DNA of 64,000 nucleotides from Cyclobacteriaceae bacterium (lineage in GTDB: Bacteria; Bacteroidota; Bacteroidia; Cytophagales; Cyclobacteriaceae): NCBI GenBank assembly GCA_016786495.1, contig JAEUUJ010000005.1:17685-81684 (forward strand), given 5' to 3'. This document shows positions 51,745 to 60,523 of the stretch, one piece after another. Both the position numbers and the translations under genes were made by a program. The stretch's first letter is position 1, and each line of letters begins with the position of its first letter. The notes beneath the pieces are model-generated. The model made no database searches. It was not told the DNA's origin and was given only the letters and a program-made list of their open reading frames with translations.

Positions 51745-53208
51745 TTAATAACCTGGATTTTGCGAAAGGTTTACATTCTTATCAAGTTCAGCCTGAGGTA
51801 CGGGCCATACTAATCGCGTTTCTGTGAGATTATATCCCAAAGAAGCACCACTGCCGTCTTTAACAGCATTGATTACAGGAATAGCCCGGCCAGTCCTTCT
51901 TAAGTCAAACCAACGATGGCCTTCAAAAGCAAGCTCGAGTCTCCGCTCCTTTTCAATTGCCAAACGCATGGCCTCTTTTGAATTGGCCGGAGTTGGGTTA
52001 AGATCAACGCGTGCGCGGATTTGATCTACCAAACTCTTCGCTCCCGGAAGGTCACCCAGTTCGTTTAATGCCTCAGCTTTCAGCAACATGATGTCGGCCA
52101 GGCGAATAAAGATGTAGTTCTGATCGCTCGGACTAACAAAGTAACGATACTTATTCAGGAACGGATAATGATTTTGCGGCCAGTGGTTGTCGCTCCACTT
52201 ACCCGTAACATCCAGGAAAACAATGGAAGAGTTCTTCCGGATTGCATCTCCCTCTGCATCGAAGGCAGCTACCAGATCGTTTGTCGGAACATTGAATTTT
52301 TTCCAATCCAGTCCGCGAAACATTTGTGTCCCCCAGTTGTGATCCACGCTACCCCCGAAATAATTTACTTCAAAAATTGATTCTGCCGAATTCTCATGCT
52401 CATTATCCCAAAGATGATCGTATTCCGGTAGAAGGGAGTATCCTCCATCCATCACAGCCTGACAGTAGTCGTTCACTTTTTCCCAGTCATGCGGTTCCTG
52501 TGTGGCATAAACTTTTGCGAGAAGCGCGTTAGCGGCGCCTTTCGTTGCAAAACCCTTATGAACAGCCGTAGCTGGTGCCCCCGCAGCCGCAGTCTCAAGG
52601 TCGAGAATTATCTGCGCATAAATCTCCCCTGTCGAGGCTTTTGGTGGGAAGACTTGCTCGTATACTTCAGGAAGCGTTTCAGGACTCAAAGATTTTAAAT
52701 CTTTTAATTGCAGCGGTGCATCGCCCCACAATTGTACTATATGAAAGTAACAAAACGCGCGGATAAAAGATGCCTCGGCAACCATTTCCGTTTTCCTGCC
52801 TGCCGTTAATGCGGGATCAATAACCTTAGGAACATTGTTGACAACACGATTCGCTTTACCGATTGTGCTATATAGATATACCCAGTCGCGACTGACATTT
52901 CGATTTGTAGCGATGATCTTATAATCATCTATTTGAAAATTATCCGGGTTATCAGCTCCGGCATATGCATCGTCAGCCTGCGCATCGCCATTCACGAAGT
53001 AGTCGAGTTCAAAATATTCATTTTTAAAATCAGCATACGTGCCGCCCAACGCTGCCTCGGCCTCAGATGCAGTTTTATAAAGTACGGAATCTGAACTTGT
53101 GTTGTTCACTGGGATTCCGTAATTCTTAGGCTTAATGTCCAAAAAATCTTCACATGATTGCAACACGACTATTGCTGCCAGAAGATAGAATATATGTTTA
53201 ATTTTCAT
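51745..53208 (-). CDS. SusD/RagB family nutrient-binding lipoprotein
   Basis: A 487-residue surface lipoprotein with lipobox VVLQSCEDFLD near residue 19. TPR-like helices follow, and a C-terminal part carries the SusD signature KERRLELAFEGHRWFDLRRT and the NPGY ending. It forms the lid of the SusC transporter and binds glycan. It lies 11 bases downstream of susC. At 487 residues the length is typical. Confidence 0.95.
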   Translation of the reverse strand: MKIKHIFYLLAAIVVLQSCEDFLDIKPKNYGIPVNNTSSDSVLYKTASEAEAALGGTYADFKNEYFELDYFVNGDAQADDAYAGADNPDNFQIDDYKIIATNRNVSRDWVYLYSTIGKANRVVNNVPKVIDPALTAGRKTEMVAEASFIRAFCYFHIVQLWGDAPLQLKDLKSLSPETLPEVYEQVFPPKASTGEIYAQIILDLETAAAGAPATAVHKGFATKGAANALLAKVYATQEPHDWEKVNDYCQAVMDGGYSLLPEYDHLWDNEHENSAESIFEVNYFGGSVDHNWGTQMFRGLDWKKFNVPTNDLVAAFDAEGDAIRKNSSIVFLDVTGKWSDNHWPQNHYPFLNKYRYFVSPSDQNYIFIRLADIMLLKAEALNELGDLPGAKSLVDQIRARVDLNPTPANSKEAMRLAIEKERRLELAFEGHRWFDLRRTGRAIPVINAVKDGSGASLGYNLTETRLVWPVPQAELDKNVNLSQNPGY

Positions 53209-53219
53209 GATCTAAACTT

Positions 53220-56153
53220 TTAAAATTCCACATTCAATCCCAATATGACAGTGATCGCCTGAGGGTAGGTACCGTAATCAATCCCCATTGCAACAGGACT
53301 ATTTCCAAATGCATTTACTTCTGGATCTAATCCACTATACTTTGTGAAGGTTAACAGGTTTTGACCTGTCGCGTACACCGAAAGCCTGTTTATACCAATT
53401 TTTGACATCCGTTCAGTATCGAAATTGTACTTTAACGTAATTGCCTTTAACCTGACATACGTTCCATCTTCGATAAAACGAGTTGAATTATCAACATTCT
53501 TTGTGCCGCCACCTGCACGTGGGATATTTGTATTTCGGTTTTCAGTCGTCCAACGTTTGAGCACCGCGGTTGATTGATTTTTGCTATCAAACATCCCTTC
53601 CAAATCAATTCGGGTTGAATTAAAGATCTCATTTCCATAACTGCCTTGGAAAAAGACATTTAAATCGAAGCGTTTGTAGGACAACGTATTAGTAAATCCA
53701 AAGGTGAAATCAGGATTTGGATTACCGATAACCTTTCGGTCTCCAGGATCTTTATAGCCGTTTTTGTTAAGATCGCGATAAATAATATCTCCGGTATCCG
53801 GATCAACACCATCAGAAACATATCCATAGAACACGCCCATCGGATAACCTTCCCTAAACATGGAAACTGAGGTATTGTTACTGTAGATGGGCCCAAAATA
53901 TGACACAGGAGTGTACGTTAGATGAGCAACTTTATTCCGGTTGAATGAGATATTTAAGTCTGAATTCCATGAAAAGTTATTGCCCTCAACGTTAACCGAC
54001 GAAACCGAAAACTCAAGGCCCTTATTTTCTATTGCCCCACCATTGGTCAAAATATTATGAACATCCCCCACTGTTGCAGGCAAATCAATATCCAGAATAA
54101 GATCATTTGTTTTTTTGAAGTATGCATCCATTGTAAAAGATAACCGGGCATTCAAAACGCTAACATCTAAACCAATATTAGTTTGAGTGGTAACCTCCCA
54201 TCTCAGATACGGATTACCGATTGAATAAAAGTACGAATTGGGCCCCCTCGGTGGCTCAAGAGGATCACGCTCAAACCGAGTGTAGCGATACTGCCCAAAA
54301 GCAAGGTAATTATTAGGCAACCCATCTTGATTACCTGTTTTACCCCACGCAGCCCGGATCTTCAACTCATTTAAAAAATCAAAACTGTTCATGAAAGACT
54401 CAGAGGAAATTCTCCAAGCTGCTGAAAATGAAGGAAAGGTTTGCCATTTACTCGCAAGCTTAGACGATCCATCTCTTCTGATGCTGGCGGTGAATAAATA
54501 TTTCCCATCATAATCATACAACGCTCTGCCAAAAAAAGATGCTAACGCCCATTCATCCACATATGTCTCAGCTGTAACCACGTTGGCTCCAGAGAGCGTT
54601 TTCACGGATGTGTCCTCAATCAGATCAGTTCCTTGCGCATAAGAATCATAATAGCTGCTCTTAATCAAACCCGTACCGGCCATAACCGTTACATTGTTTT
54701 TTCCGAAGGCGCGATTGTAGCTGGCAAAATTTTCGAACGTCCAGGTATTTGCAGTACTCTTGTCCGCACGGACTACTCCATGATTATTCCTTCCATCGGT
54801 GGTACGGAACGGGTCCAGATAATAATCCCACCGGTGCGTGTTAAAATCCACAGCAAAACTACTTTTAAACGTTAGGCCCTCGACGATCTTTGCCTCGGCC
54901 ATTAAATTTCCGATGAGTCGATTGTCAACTGATTCCTGATCGGCACCGAACATGTACGCCTTCGGGTTTTCCCAGGAGTTTTGATACGGATTGGGATCGA
55001 ACTGTCCGCTGCCGTCACTTTTATAAACATGCATGAAAGGGGGTGTGTTAAACGTACTCATAATTACACCGCCACGTCCAGAACTTGCATTATCCGGGGT
55101 ATCTAATGTTTTTGAATTCAAGACATTTACATTGCTGCCAACCTTTAGCCAAGGTTTTAGCTGACTGTCAAAATTCAATCGGACTGAATATCGATCAAAA
55201 CTTGCCGGCGCAACTATTCCATCGTTTTTCAAGTAATTTGCAGAGGTCAGGAAATGTGATTTGTCTGTTCCACCTGAAAACGTCAATTGATAATTCTGAA
55301 CATAACCAGTTCCAAATACCTCACTGTTCCAGTCTGTATAATCTGTCCAGCTCGGATCAAGTTGCTGATTCATCTCTGACATTAAGTCACGGTACTCGGC
55401 AGTGTTAAGGGTCTTGATTTCCTTTCTAAGTTTAGAGAATCCACCGTAGGCTCCAAATTGCAATGTCTGCTGACCGCTTCTCCCGCTTTTAGTTGTGATC
55501 AGCACGACACCGTTAGCTCCCCGAAGACCATATATTGCGCTTGAGGCAGCATCTTTTAACACACTCATTGACACAATATCCTGCGAGTTAATACCGCGGA
55601 TATCAGTCATCGGAACACCGTCTACCACGTAGAGCGGATCATTTCGTAAAAGCACAGACGTGGCTCCACGCACACGAACAGATATGTCACCACCAGGCTT
55701 ACCGGAGGGCTGAGTAACCTGAACGCCTGCAGCTTTTCCTTGTAAGCCTTCTGCCAGGGAAACCATCGGACGATCCTTTAAAGCCTTTTCGTCAACAATT
55801 ACAATAGCTGTCGAAACATCCTTCTTTTTCTGCGCGCCATAACCGACAACTACAACTTCGTCCAATTGATTGGCAGATTCTTCCAGTACAACGTCTACGG
55901 TTGTCTGGTTTTCGATTACAACTTCCTTTGTTGTATACCCGATGAAACTGAATACCAGTGTACCGGTATTCATGCTAATGCGGTACGCTCCGTCAACATC
56001 GGTCGTAGTTCCGTTTGTGGTGCCCTTCACCACGATACTTACACCTGGCATTGGAGAACCCATGGCATCTTTAACAACTCCGGAAACGTCCCGTTCCTGC
56101 GCAAGCGAAAGTATGGGTAATGCCAACAATAAAATCAGTACATATTTTGCCAT
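53220..56153 (-). CDS. SusC/RagA TonB-dependent outer-membrane transporter
   Basis: A 977-residue protein: signal peptide (MAKYVLILLLALPILSLAQ), N-terminal carboxypeptidase-like domain (DVSGVVKDAMGSPMPGVSIV), a TonB-box region (LDEVVVVGYGAQKKKDVSTA), a plug domain (VRGATSVLLRNDPLYVVDG), then a 22-strand-type barrel ending NVEF. Imports glycan fragments with SusD using TonB-supplied energy. ATG 56153 is used; a GTG sits one codon upstream. Second gene in the locus, preceded by a terminator-like hairpin at 56282. Confidence 0.95.
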   Translation of the reverse strand: MAKYVLILLLALPILSLAQERDVSGVVKDAMGSPMPGVSIVVKGTTNGTTTDVDGAYRISMNTGTLVFSFIGYTTKEVVIENQTTVDVVLEESANQLDEVVVVGYGAQKKKDVSTAIVIVDEKALKDRPMVSLAEGLQGKAAGVQVTQPSGKPGGDISVRVRGATSVLLRNDPLYVVDGVPMTDIRGINSQDIVSMSVLKDAASSAIYGLRGANGVVLITTKSGRSGQQTLQFGAYGGFSKLRKEIKTLNTAEYRDLMSEMNQQLDPSWTDYTDWNSEVFGTGYVQNYQLTFSGGTDKSHFLTSANYLKNDGIVAPASFDRYSVRLNFDSQLKPWLKVGSNVNVLNSKTLDTPDNASSGRGGVIMSTFNTPPFMHVYKSDGSGQFDPNPYQNSWENPKAYMFGADQESVDNRLIGNLMAEAKIVEGLTFKSSFAVDFNTHRWDYYLDPFRTTDGRNNHGVVRADKSTANTWTFENFASYNRAFGKNNVTVMAGTGLIKSSYYDSYAQGTDLIEDTSVKTLSGANVVTAETYVDEWALASFFGRALYDYDGKYLFTASIRRDGSSKLASKWQTFPSFSAAWRISSESFMNSFDFLNELKIRAAWGKTGNQDGLPNNYLAFGQYRYTRFERDPLEPPRGPNSYFYSIGNPYLRWEVTTQTNIGLDVSVLNARLSFTMDAYFKKTNDLILDIDLPATVGDVHNILTNGGAIENKGLEFSVSSVNVEGNNFSWNSDLNISFNRNKVAHLTYTPVSYFGPIYSNNTSVSMFREGYPMGVFYGYVSDGVDPDTGDIIYRDLNKNGYKDPGDRKVIGNPNPDFTFGFTNTLSYKRFDLNVFFQGSYGNEIFNSTRIDLEGMFDSKNQSTAVLKRWTTENRNTNIPRAGGGTKNVDNSTRFIEDGTYVRLKAITLKYNFDTERMSKIGINRLSVYATGQNLLTFTKYSGLDPEVNAFGNSPVAMGIDYGTYPQAITVILGLNVEF

Positions 56154-56281
56154 CACGTATTCGATTAAATATTGAATTCTAAACTACTAATCTGATCGGG
56201 GTCTTTCTGCAAGGGCAGAGTTGTCCCAGCATTGTTTTGAGAAACAACTTTTTTTAAAAAGAAACTGAAATTGAGTTGGTT

Positions 56282-56314
56282 TAAAAAGCCAAGAGCGGAT
56301 AAATCCGCCCTTGG
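56282..56314 (-). terminator. Terminator or attenuator between the PKD lipoprotein gene and susC
   Basis: On the minus strand CCAAGGGCGGAT (56314-56303) pairs with ATCCGCTCTTGG (56300-56289) apart from one mismatch, followed by CTTTTTAA. The 179-base gap to susC is the largest inside the locus. Confidence 0.65.
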
Positions 56315-56335
56315 AACAAATTAAACCTAATCGAA

Positions 56336-58141
56336 CTATCTAACGAGAATGAATGACCATGAAGCAGTGCCGTCTTTTGCACCAGAGATATCACAAGCTA
56401 CATACAGATACTCTTTTGTTGCATTTTTAGCGTACGCAATAACTTCATATTGTACTGAAGTCGCGCCACCATTAGCGGCATTTGCTGTGTTCGTGTTCTC
56501 ACCACCATAGTAAGCTTTGTAGAAGCCTATGAACGCTTTAGCATCCGCTGCGCCATCGGTAACTACGATTTTCGCACGGTCTCCGCCGGAAGCTGCAGTG
56601 AAGGTGTAGGTGTGATTAGCAAACGTTCTGAATTTCTTACCATCGTTGGTAGAAGTAGCCAACTGAGCGTCTGTATAACAGCCGTTCGGATCGATACCTG
56701 CGAAGTAACCGTCATCTCTAACGTCTCCTTTTGTATCGTAGCTGTAAACGCCGCCTGCGCTGAACTTAAATTCATCGTTTGCGAGACACTGCCAGCCGTT
56801 GGTTAACAGGTCAACCTTAGGAACTACATACCACTCATAGCTACCCATGGCCGGTCCAACGAACAGTGACAATTCGTCAGCACGAACCTTCCAGGCTGCG
56901 CCCTGCAGTAATGCATCGGTCAGAGCCGGAGTAGATGCGTTCGCCACAAACAACTTTCTCACCGTATTTGCACCGCTGGCATTGGTTGCCGTCAGTGTCA
57001 CGTTGTACATACCATCGTTGGTATAGGTATGTGTAGGCGCAGCAGCAGTTGACGTACCACCATCTCCGAAATCCCATGCGTAGCTAACAGCTCCCTCTGT
57101 ATCGTTGGTCAATGTTAACTGGTTTCCTGCCATAACACCCGAGAATGCAACGGTTGGCTTGTTTCCTGGAATTGGTGGCTCATCTCCTGGATTGTCATAG
57201 TGAACAAAGGTGAACATCCAGTAAGCCGTCGGAACAGCATCTGCAGGCACGTTCTTATAATTCACTCTAACAATTAGTGTATCCACGGTACCATCGTATA
57301 ATTTTTCGATATCATATGTTAGTGAGGCCTGAGGTGCAGTCACCTCTCCATTCGAGCCTACTTTTTCTATACCCATATAAGCACCGAGGCCGTCAATTGT
57401 TAACTTGTTTGGTGTTCCGGGAGTAACCGAGAACGTTCCGTTGAAATCGCCCCAAACCGCAAGGCTGGCACCTGTCTCAAAATCTTTCATGTTATTTGGA
57501 TCAGTCGTGTCGAAGCACTCATTTTCAATCGGGAAGCGACCTTTTGTACCGTGGCCTTCACCCCACATAGCGCCATTTAGATTTCTTTCGAAAGTCAATC
57601 CCGCACGGGTGAAGGTATATTCATGGTTCAGCATACACGCGCGGGCAGCAATCTCATCATTATCGCGGCCCATGCCCCACCACTGGCCGTCGATTGTCGT
57701 GCCGTCCTTAAGCGGACCAACCAACAATGGATATCTGCCTGTGCTGGCGTCTCGTATCAGCTTCCAGGTTTTGGACTCTGTTCCAGCCAACGCATCAAGA
57801 ATTGCGTTCGGATTTTCGATCACAACTTGCTGCTGGAAGGTTGCTGTACCACCCGAACCGGTAGCAGTCAAAACAACCGTATACGTTCCATCTTCTGCAT
57901 AGGTATGCGAAGGATCCTCCTCAGAGGAAGTTGCAGTCGCATCACCGAAATTCCACGTTACGGACGAGAAGTTCTTAGAGAAGTTGGTAAAATGAATCGT
58001 CTTGTAGTTCGCCTCATCCGCTTCATAATTAAAACTTGCGATTACCTTGCCTGAATCCTCGTCATCCTTACAGGAGATGACTTGCGTGGCCAAAATCGCG
58101 ATGGCCGCAAACCCCAGGAGTTGATTAAGTAGTTTTTTCAT
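56336..58141 (-). CDS. PKD-domain surface glycan-binding lipoprotein
   Basis: A 601-residue lipoprotein (signal MKKLLNQLLGFAAIAILATQ, lipobox VISC). Two PKD domains are visible: about residues 25-110 (SSVTWNFGDATATSSEEDPS) and about 320-405 (SYAWDFGDGGTSTAAAPTHT). Two related modules follow each PKD domain and could bind glycan: both have the layout of a WxxY-like sheet ending in PNGCYTD or ENECFDT blocks. It is the first gene of the SusCD/GH30 operon, so a surface glycan-binding role is likely. ATG 58141 chosen. Confidence 0.82.
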   Translation of the reverse strand: MKKLLNQLLGFAAIAILATQVISCKDDEDSGKVIASFNYEADEANYKTIHFTNFSKNFSSVTWNFGDATATSSEEDPSHTYAEDGTYTVVLTATGSGGTATFQQQVVIENPNAILDALAGTESKTWKLIRDASTGRYPLLVGPLKDGTTIDGQWWGMGRDNDEIAARACMLNHEYTFTRAGLTFERNLNGAMWGEGHGTKGRFPIENECFDTTDPNNMKDFETGASLAVWGDFNGTFSVTPGTPNKLTIDGLGAYMGIEKVGSNGEVTAPQASLTYDIEKLYDGTVDTLIVRVNYKNVPADAVPTAYWMFTFVHYDNPGDEPPIPGNKPTVAFSGVMAGNQLTLTNDTEGAVSYAWDFGDGGTSTAAAPTHTYTNDGMYNVTLTATNASGANTVRKLFVANASTPALTDALLQGAAWKVRADELSLFVGPAMGSYEWYVVPKVDLLTNGWQCLANDEFKFSAGGVYSYDTKGDVRDDGYFAGIDPNGCYTDAQLATSTNDGKKFRTFANHTYTFTAASGGDRAKIVVTDGAADAKAFIGFYKAYYGGENTNTANAANGGATSVQYEVIAYAKNATKEYLYVACDISGAKDGTASWSFILVR

Positions 58142-58480
58142 AGTTAGGTTACTGTTAATTGTTCTACACAATTACAAGTCTAACCAACTTTCCAATAATA
58201 GCAAAGTAACTGACTGATAATGAATGGTATGCATCGCGTAATACGCTTCAATCGCATGCAAAAAAACCGCAAATTTGGCTCAAAATCCAAATGTTTGTGC
58301 TGTTTAGCGCAATCGATTGATACGCACGGGCGGGCGGAAACGATTTCGGGCTTTTTCACTAACTACCTGATTATCAGAAGTGTTTTCTGAAAAGCCTCCA
58401 CGAAATAATTTGAAAAAAAAATCGCGATTCTGTCAAACTCACTAATAATCAAGCGGATAAAGTCGCTTTAAAACGAGAAT
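58142..58480. other. Intergenic region upstream of the PUL (339 bases)
   Basis: No gene is apparent. It carries a near -7 box on the minus strand, TTACTTTG (58209-58202), and an inverted repeat ATTTGG (58273-58278)/CCAAAT (58287-58292) about 130 bases before the PKD gene start, a candidate operator. It also holds poly-A tracts and a short G/C-rich stretch near 58328. No terminator after the receptor gene is evident. Confidence 0.4.
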
Positions 58481-60421
58481 TTACCCCTCTATAATGATCG
58501 ATTTCCACCCCGTTTGGAAAAAATTGGGGTTTCTTCTCCGTTTTTCGTTCAAAAGCGCCTTGATACGGGAGCTGTAATGCCAGCAGGTGCTCTGCCGGAT
58601 GCTGAGAATTTCGGATAGCTTATAGGAAGAAATGCTCCCCCTTGAATTGTATACCAGGAAGATCATGTAAAGTGCTTTGCCAAGCGGCAAACGCGTATTC
58701 TGTAACAGGGTGTACGCAGTAACCGACTCGTCATAACCGCATTTGGTACATCTGCGACTATGCAGACTCCTTCCGGCCCCGTATAGCTCGTTGCGGCACT
58801 TTCGGCACGCATATCCGTCAGCCCACTTTACATCGGCAAGAAATTTCATCCAGCTTTCCTCGGTTGGATGTGTGGCGCTGAATTCTTCATAGTCAACCTC
58901 TTTCGAAAGAACCCGCGCCTCCTTCACCTCCGCTACATCGTGTTGCAGTTTCACATTGTCGCGCTCAAGCAGGATATTGATTTCTGCAATCTCACGAGCC
59001 TGGGTTTCCAGTTGCTTGTTGGCAGCTTCAAGCTGTGCGTTCTGCTCCTCAATGTGGGCAGACTTCTGGATCAACTCGGCCGTCTTTATCAATACTTGTT
59101 CTTCCAGTGTTTTGTTGAGGTTATCCTTTAACTGCTGATTCTCATGCAGCTGCTCGATCATGTTTTCACTGGCACGTGTCTTTTCCAAACTCAGTACGCG
59201 GATCTTGTCACTGATCGCAAACGACAACAAGAGCATCTCTGCCACAAAGCTGAAGCCGAGTGTGTAATGCGACAACTCACCGAACGGTTTCCACTCGATT
59301 CCAAAGTATTGCACCACTTTATAAAAGATCCCCAGTGCCACAAAGGTGTAAGCAGCTACGAGAAAGCGCGCGGGTGAATAACGCTGGGCAAAATAGCTTC
59401 GAAAACTGGCGTAATAGATTACCGCAAACGGCACAATTTCAATAAACCGGTACCGGAACAGTTCGGGATTAATCACCAGGCTCATCAACAGAAAAACGGT
59501 TCGAAGCGCGAACGCGTACACGAATAGACGATAGACCTTTCGGTCGTTCCTTCGCAAATTCAGCAGTGAACCGGAGAATACAAGCGCAGTAGTGGTTGCC
59601 AGGTACAGGAAAATTCCCGGGGCATAGTAATTCAAACCCGGTGAACCCGGCCAGAGATATTGAAATGCAATTCCATCGGCACTCATCTCGTATAATCCAA
59701 CACACAGAATGTAGAGGAAATAATAGAGGTAATGACTTTCCCGCACGGCAATGAACATCAGCAGGTTATAAAAACCGAACACCAGGATCATGCCGTAGAA
59801 GATCCCAAAGAAAAAATACTCATCGAGGGCATACTGAAATAACCAGTCGCGCGAACGAAGAACAACTAATATATCTGCTTTTTGACTCGATAACACCCGG
59901 ATGTAGTACACTACCTCGCGATCTTGCTGGGGCGTCAGATTAACAATAAAGTTTTTGTGTTTCGTGTCACGCGAATCAAACACAGCCTCATCGCCCAAAA
60001 GCACACGTGAATAACGGATTGAATCAATCGGCTCATAAAACTCCAGGTGGTCGATTGTTTGATCAAAAAATTCAACCACCCAATCCTTTTTGGTCCTGGG
60101 ATCATGCTTGATTTTGATCCGGTACCAATAAGCTGATTCGCGGTTGGGATTCGTGGGATTAAAGGCAGTGTTTTGCTGAAAGCGAGAATGATATTCAGGT
60201 GAAGTAATCTCACCAATACTCAGCGTCCGGGTAGCATCTTCCAGGTACTCAATCTCCTGAAAAGAAAAGATGTGTTGATCAATGCTGTCTTCAATAACCA
60301 CCGACTGCTGGGCAACTACCGGCGAAACGAATAGTAAGCACAACAACCCAACGTGCATCATGCGCCTGATCGCATGATCGAACCAACCGGGCTGAAAAGC
60401 AGGTAACCTTTTGACTGTCAC
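58481..60421 (-). CDS. 7TM-DISM receptor fused to an IS1595-like zinc ribbon and HTH
   Basis: A 646-residue protein (from GTG 60421; ATG 60361 would give 626). Signal peptide HVGLLCLLFVSPVVA; a periplasmic 7TMR-DISMED2-like beta domain at about 40-180 (YWYRIKIKHDPRTKKDWVVE); seven helices at about 205-405; a coiled coil at about 410-510; then a zinc ribbon (Cys539/542 and Cys558/561, YACRKCRNEL and RCTKCGYDESVT) and a helical domain NTRLPLGKALYMIFLVYNSR with SSYKLSEILSIRQSTCWHY. This tail matches the N-terminal zinc ribbon/HTH region of IS1595-type transposases; no DDE core follows. It is likely a membrane-bound DNA-binding sensor next to the glycan locus. Confidence 0.85.
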   Translation of the reverse strand: MTVKRLPAFQPGWFDHAIRRMMHVGLLCLLFVSPVVAQQSVVIEDSIDQHIFSFQEIEYLEDATRTLSIGEITSPEYHSRFQQNTAFNPTNPNRESAYWYRIKIKHDPRTKKDWVVEFFDQTIDHLEFYEPIDSIRYSRVLLGDEAVFDSRDTKHKNFIVNLTPQQDREVVYYIRVLSSQKADILVVLRSRDWLFQYALDEYFFFGIFYGMILVFGFYNLLMFIAVRESHYLYYFLYILCVGLYEMSADGIAFQYLWPGSPGLNYYAPGIFLYLATTTALVFSGSLLNLRRNDRKVYRLFVYAFALRTVFLLMSLVINPELFRYRFIEIVPFAVIYYASFRSYFAQRYSPARFLVAAYTFVALGIFYKVVQYFGIEWKPFGELSHYTLGFSFVAEMLLLSFAISDKIRVLSLEKTRASENMIEQLHENQQLKDNLNKTLEEQVLIKTAELIQKSAHIEEQNAQLEAANKQLETQAREIAEINILLERDNVKLQHDVAEVKEARVLSKEVDYEEFSATHPTEESWMKFLADVKWADGYACRKCRNELYGAGRSLHSRRCTKCGYDESVTAYTLLQNTRLPLGKALYMIFLVYNSRGSISSYKLSEILSIRQSTCWHYSSRIKALLNEKRRRNPNFFQTGWKSIIIEG

Positions 60422-60447
60422 GATAGTTATTGAATCAACAAATTATT

Positions 60448-60480
60448 CAAAAATAACACAATTGACGGCCTAAAAACAAA
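60448..60480 (-). promoter_or_regulatory. Promoter for the 7TM receptor gene
   Basis: On the minus strand, TTTG (60480-60477) at -33 and TATTTTTG (60455-60448) at -7 are 21 bases apart, a good fit to the Bacteroidota consensus TTTG-N19/21-TAnnTTTG. Initiation near 60441 would leave 20 bases before GTG 60421 or 80 before ATG 60361. Confidence 0.6.
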
Positions 60481-60503
60481 AAGGTCTGCTTTCGCAGACC
60501 TTC
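60474..60503 (-). terminator. Rho-independent terminator of the SET/ATP-grasp operon
   Basis: On the minus strand AGGTCTGC and GCAGACCT form a perfect 8-bp stem with a GAAA tetraloop (60483-60502), followed by TTTTGTTTTT. It lies about 20 bases past the last gene and overlaps the next gene's -33 box. Confidence 0.8.
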
Positions 60504-60523
60504 ACGCATGTGTATAAGCCGTA

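Noticed and set aside
58481-58900. Possible insertion sequence of the IS1595 family
   Set aside because: Only the zinc ribbon/HTH part is present, in frame with a receptor; no DDE core, terminal inverted repeats or target duplication were seen.
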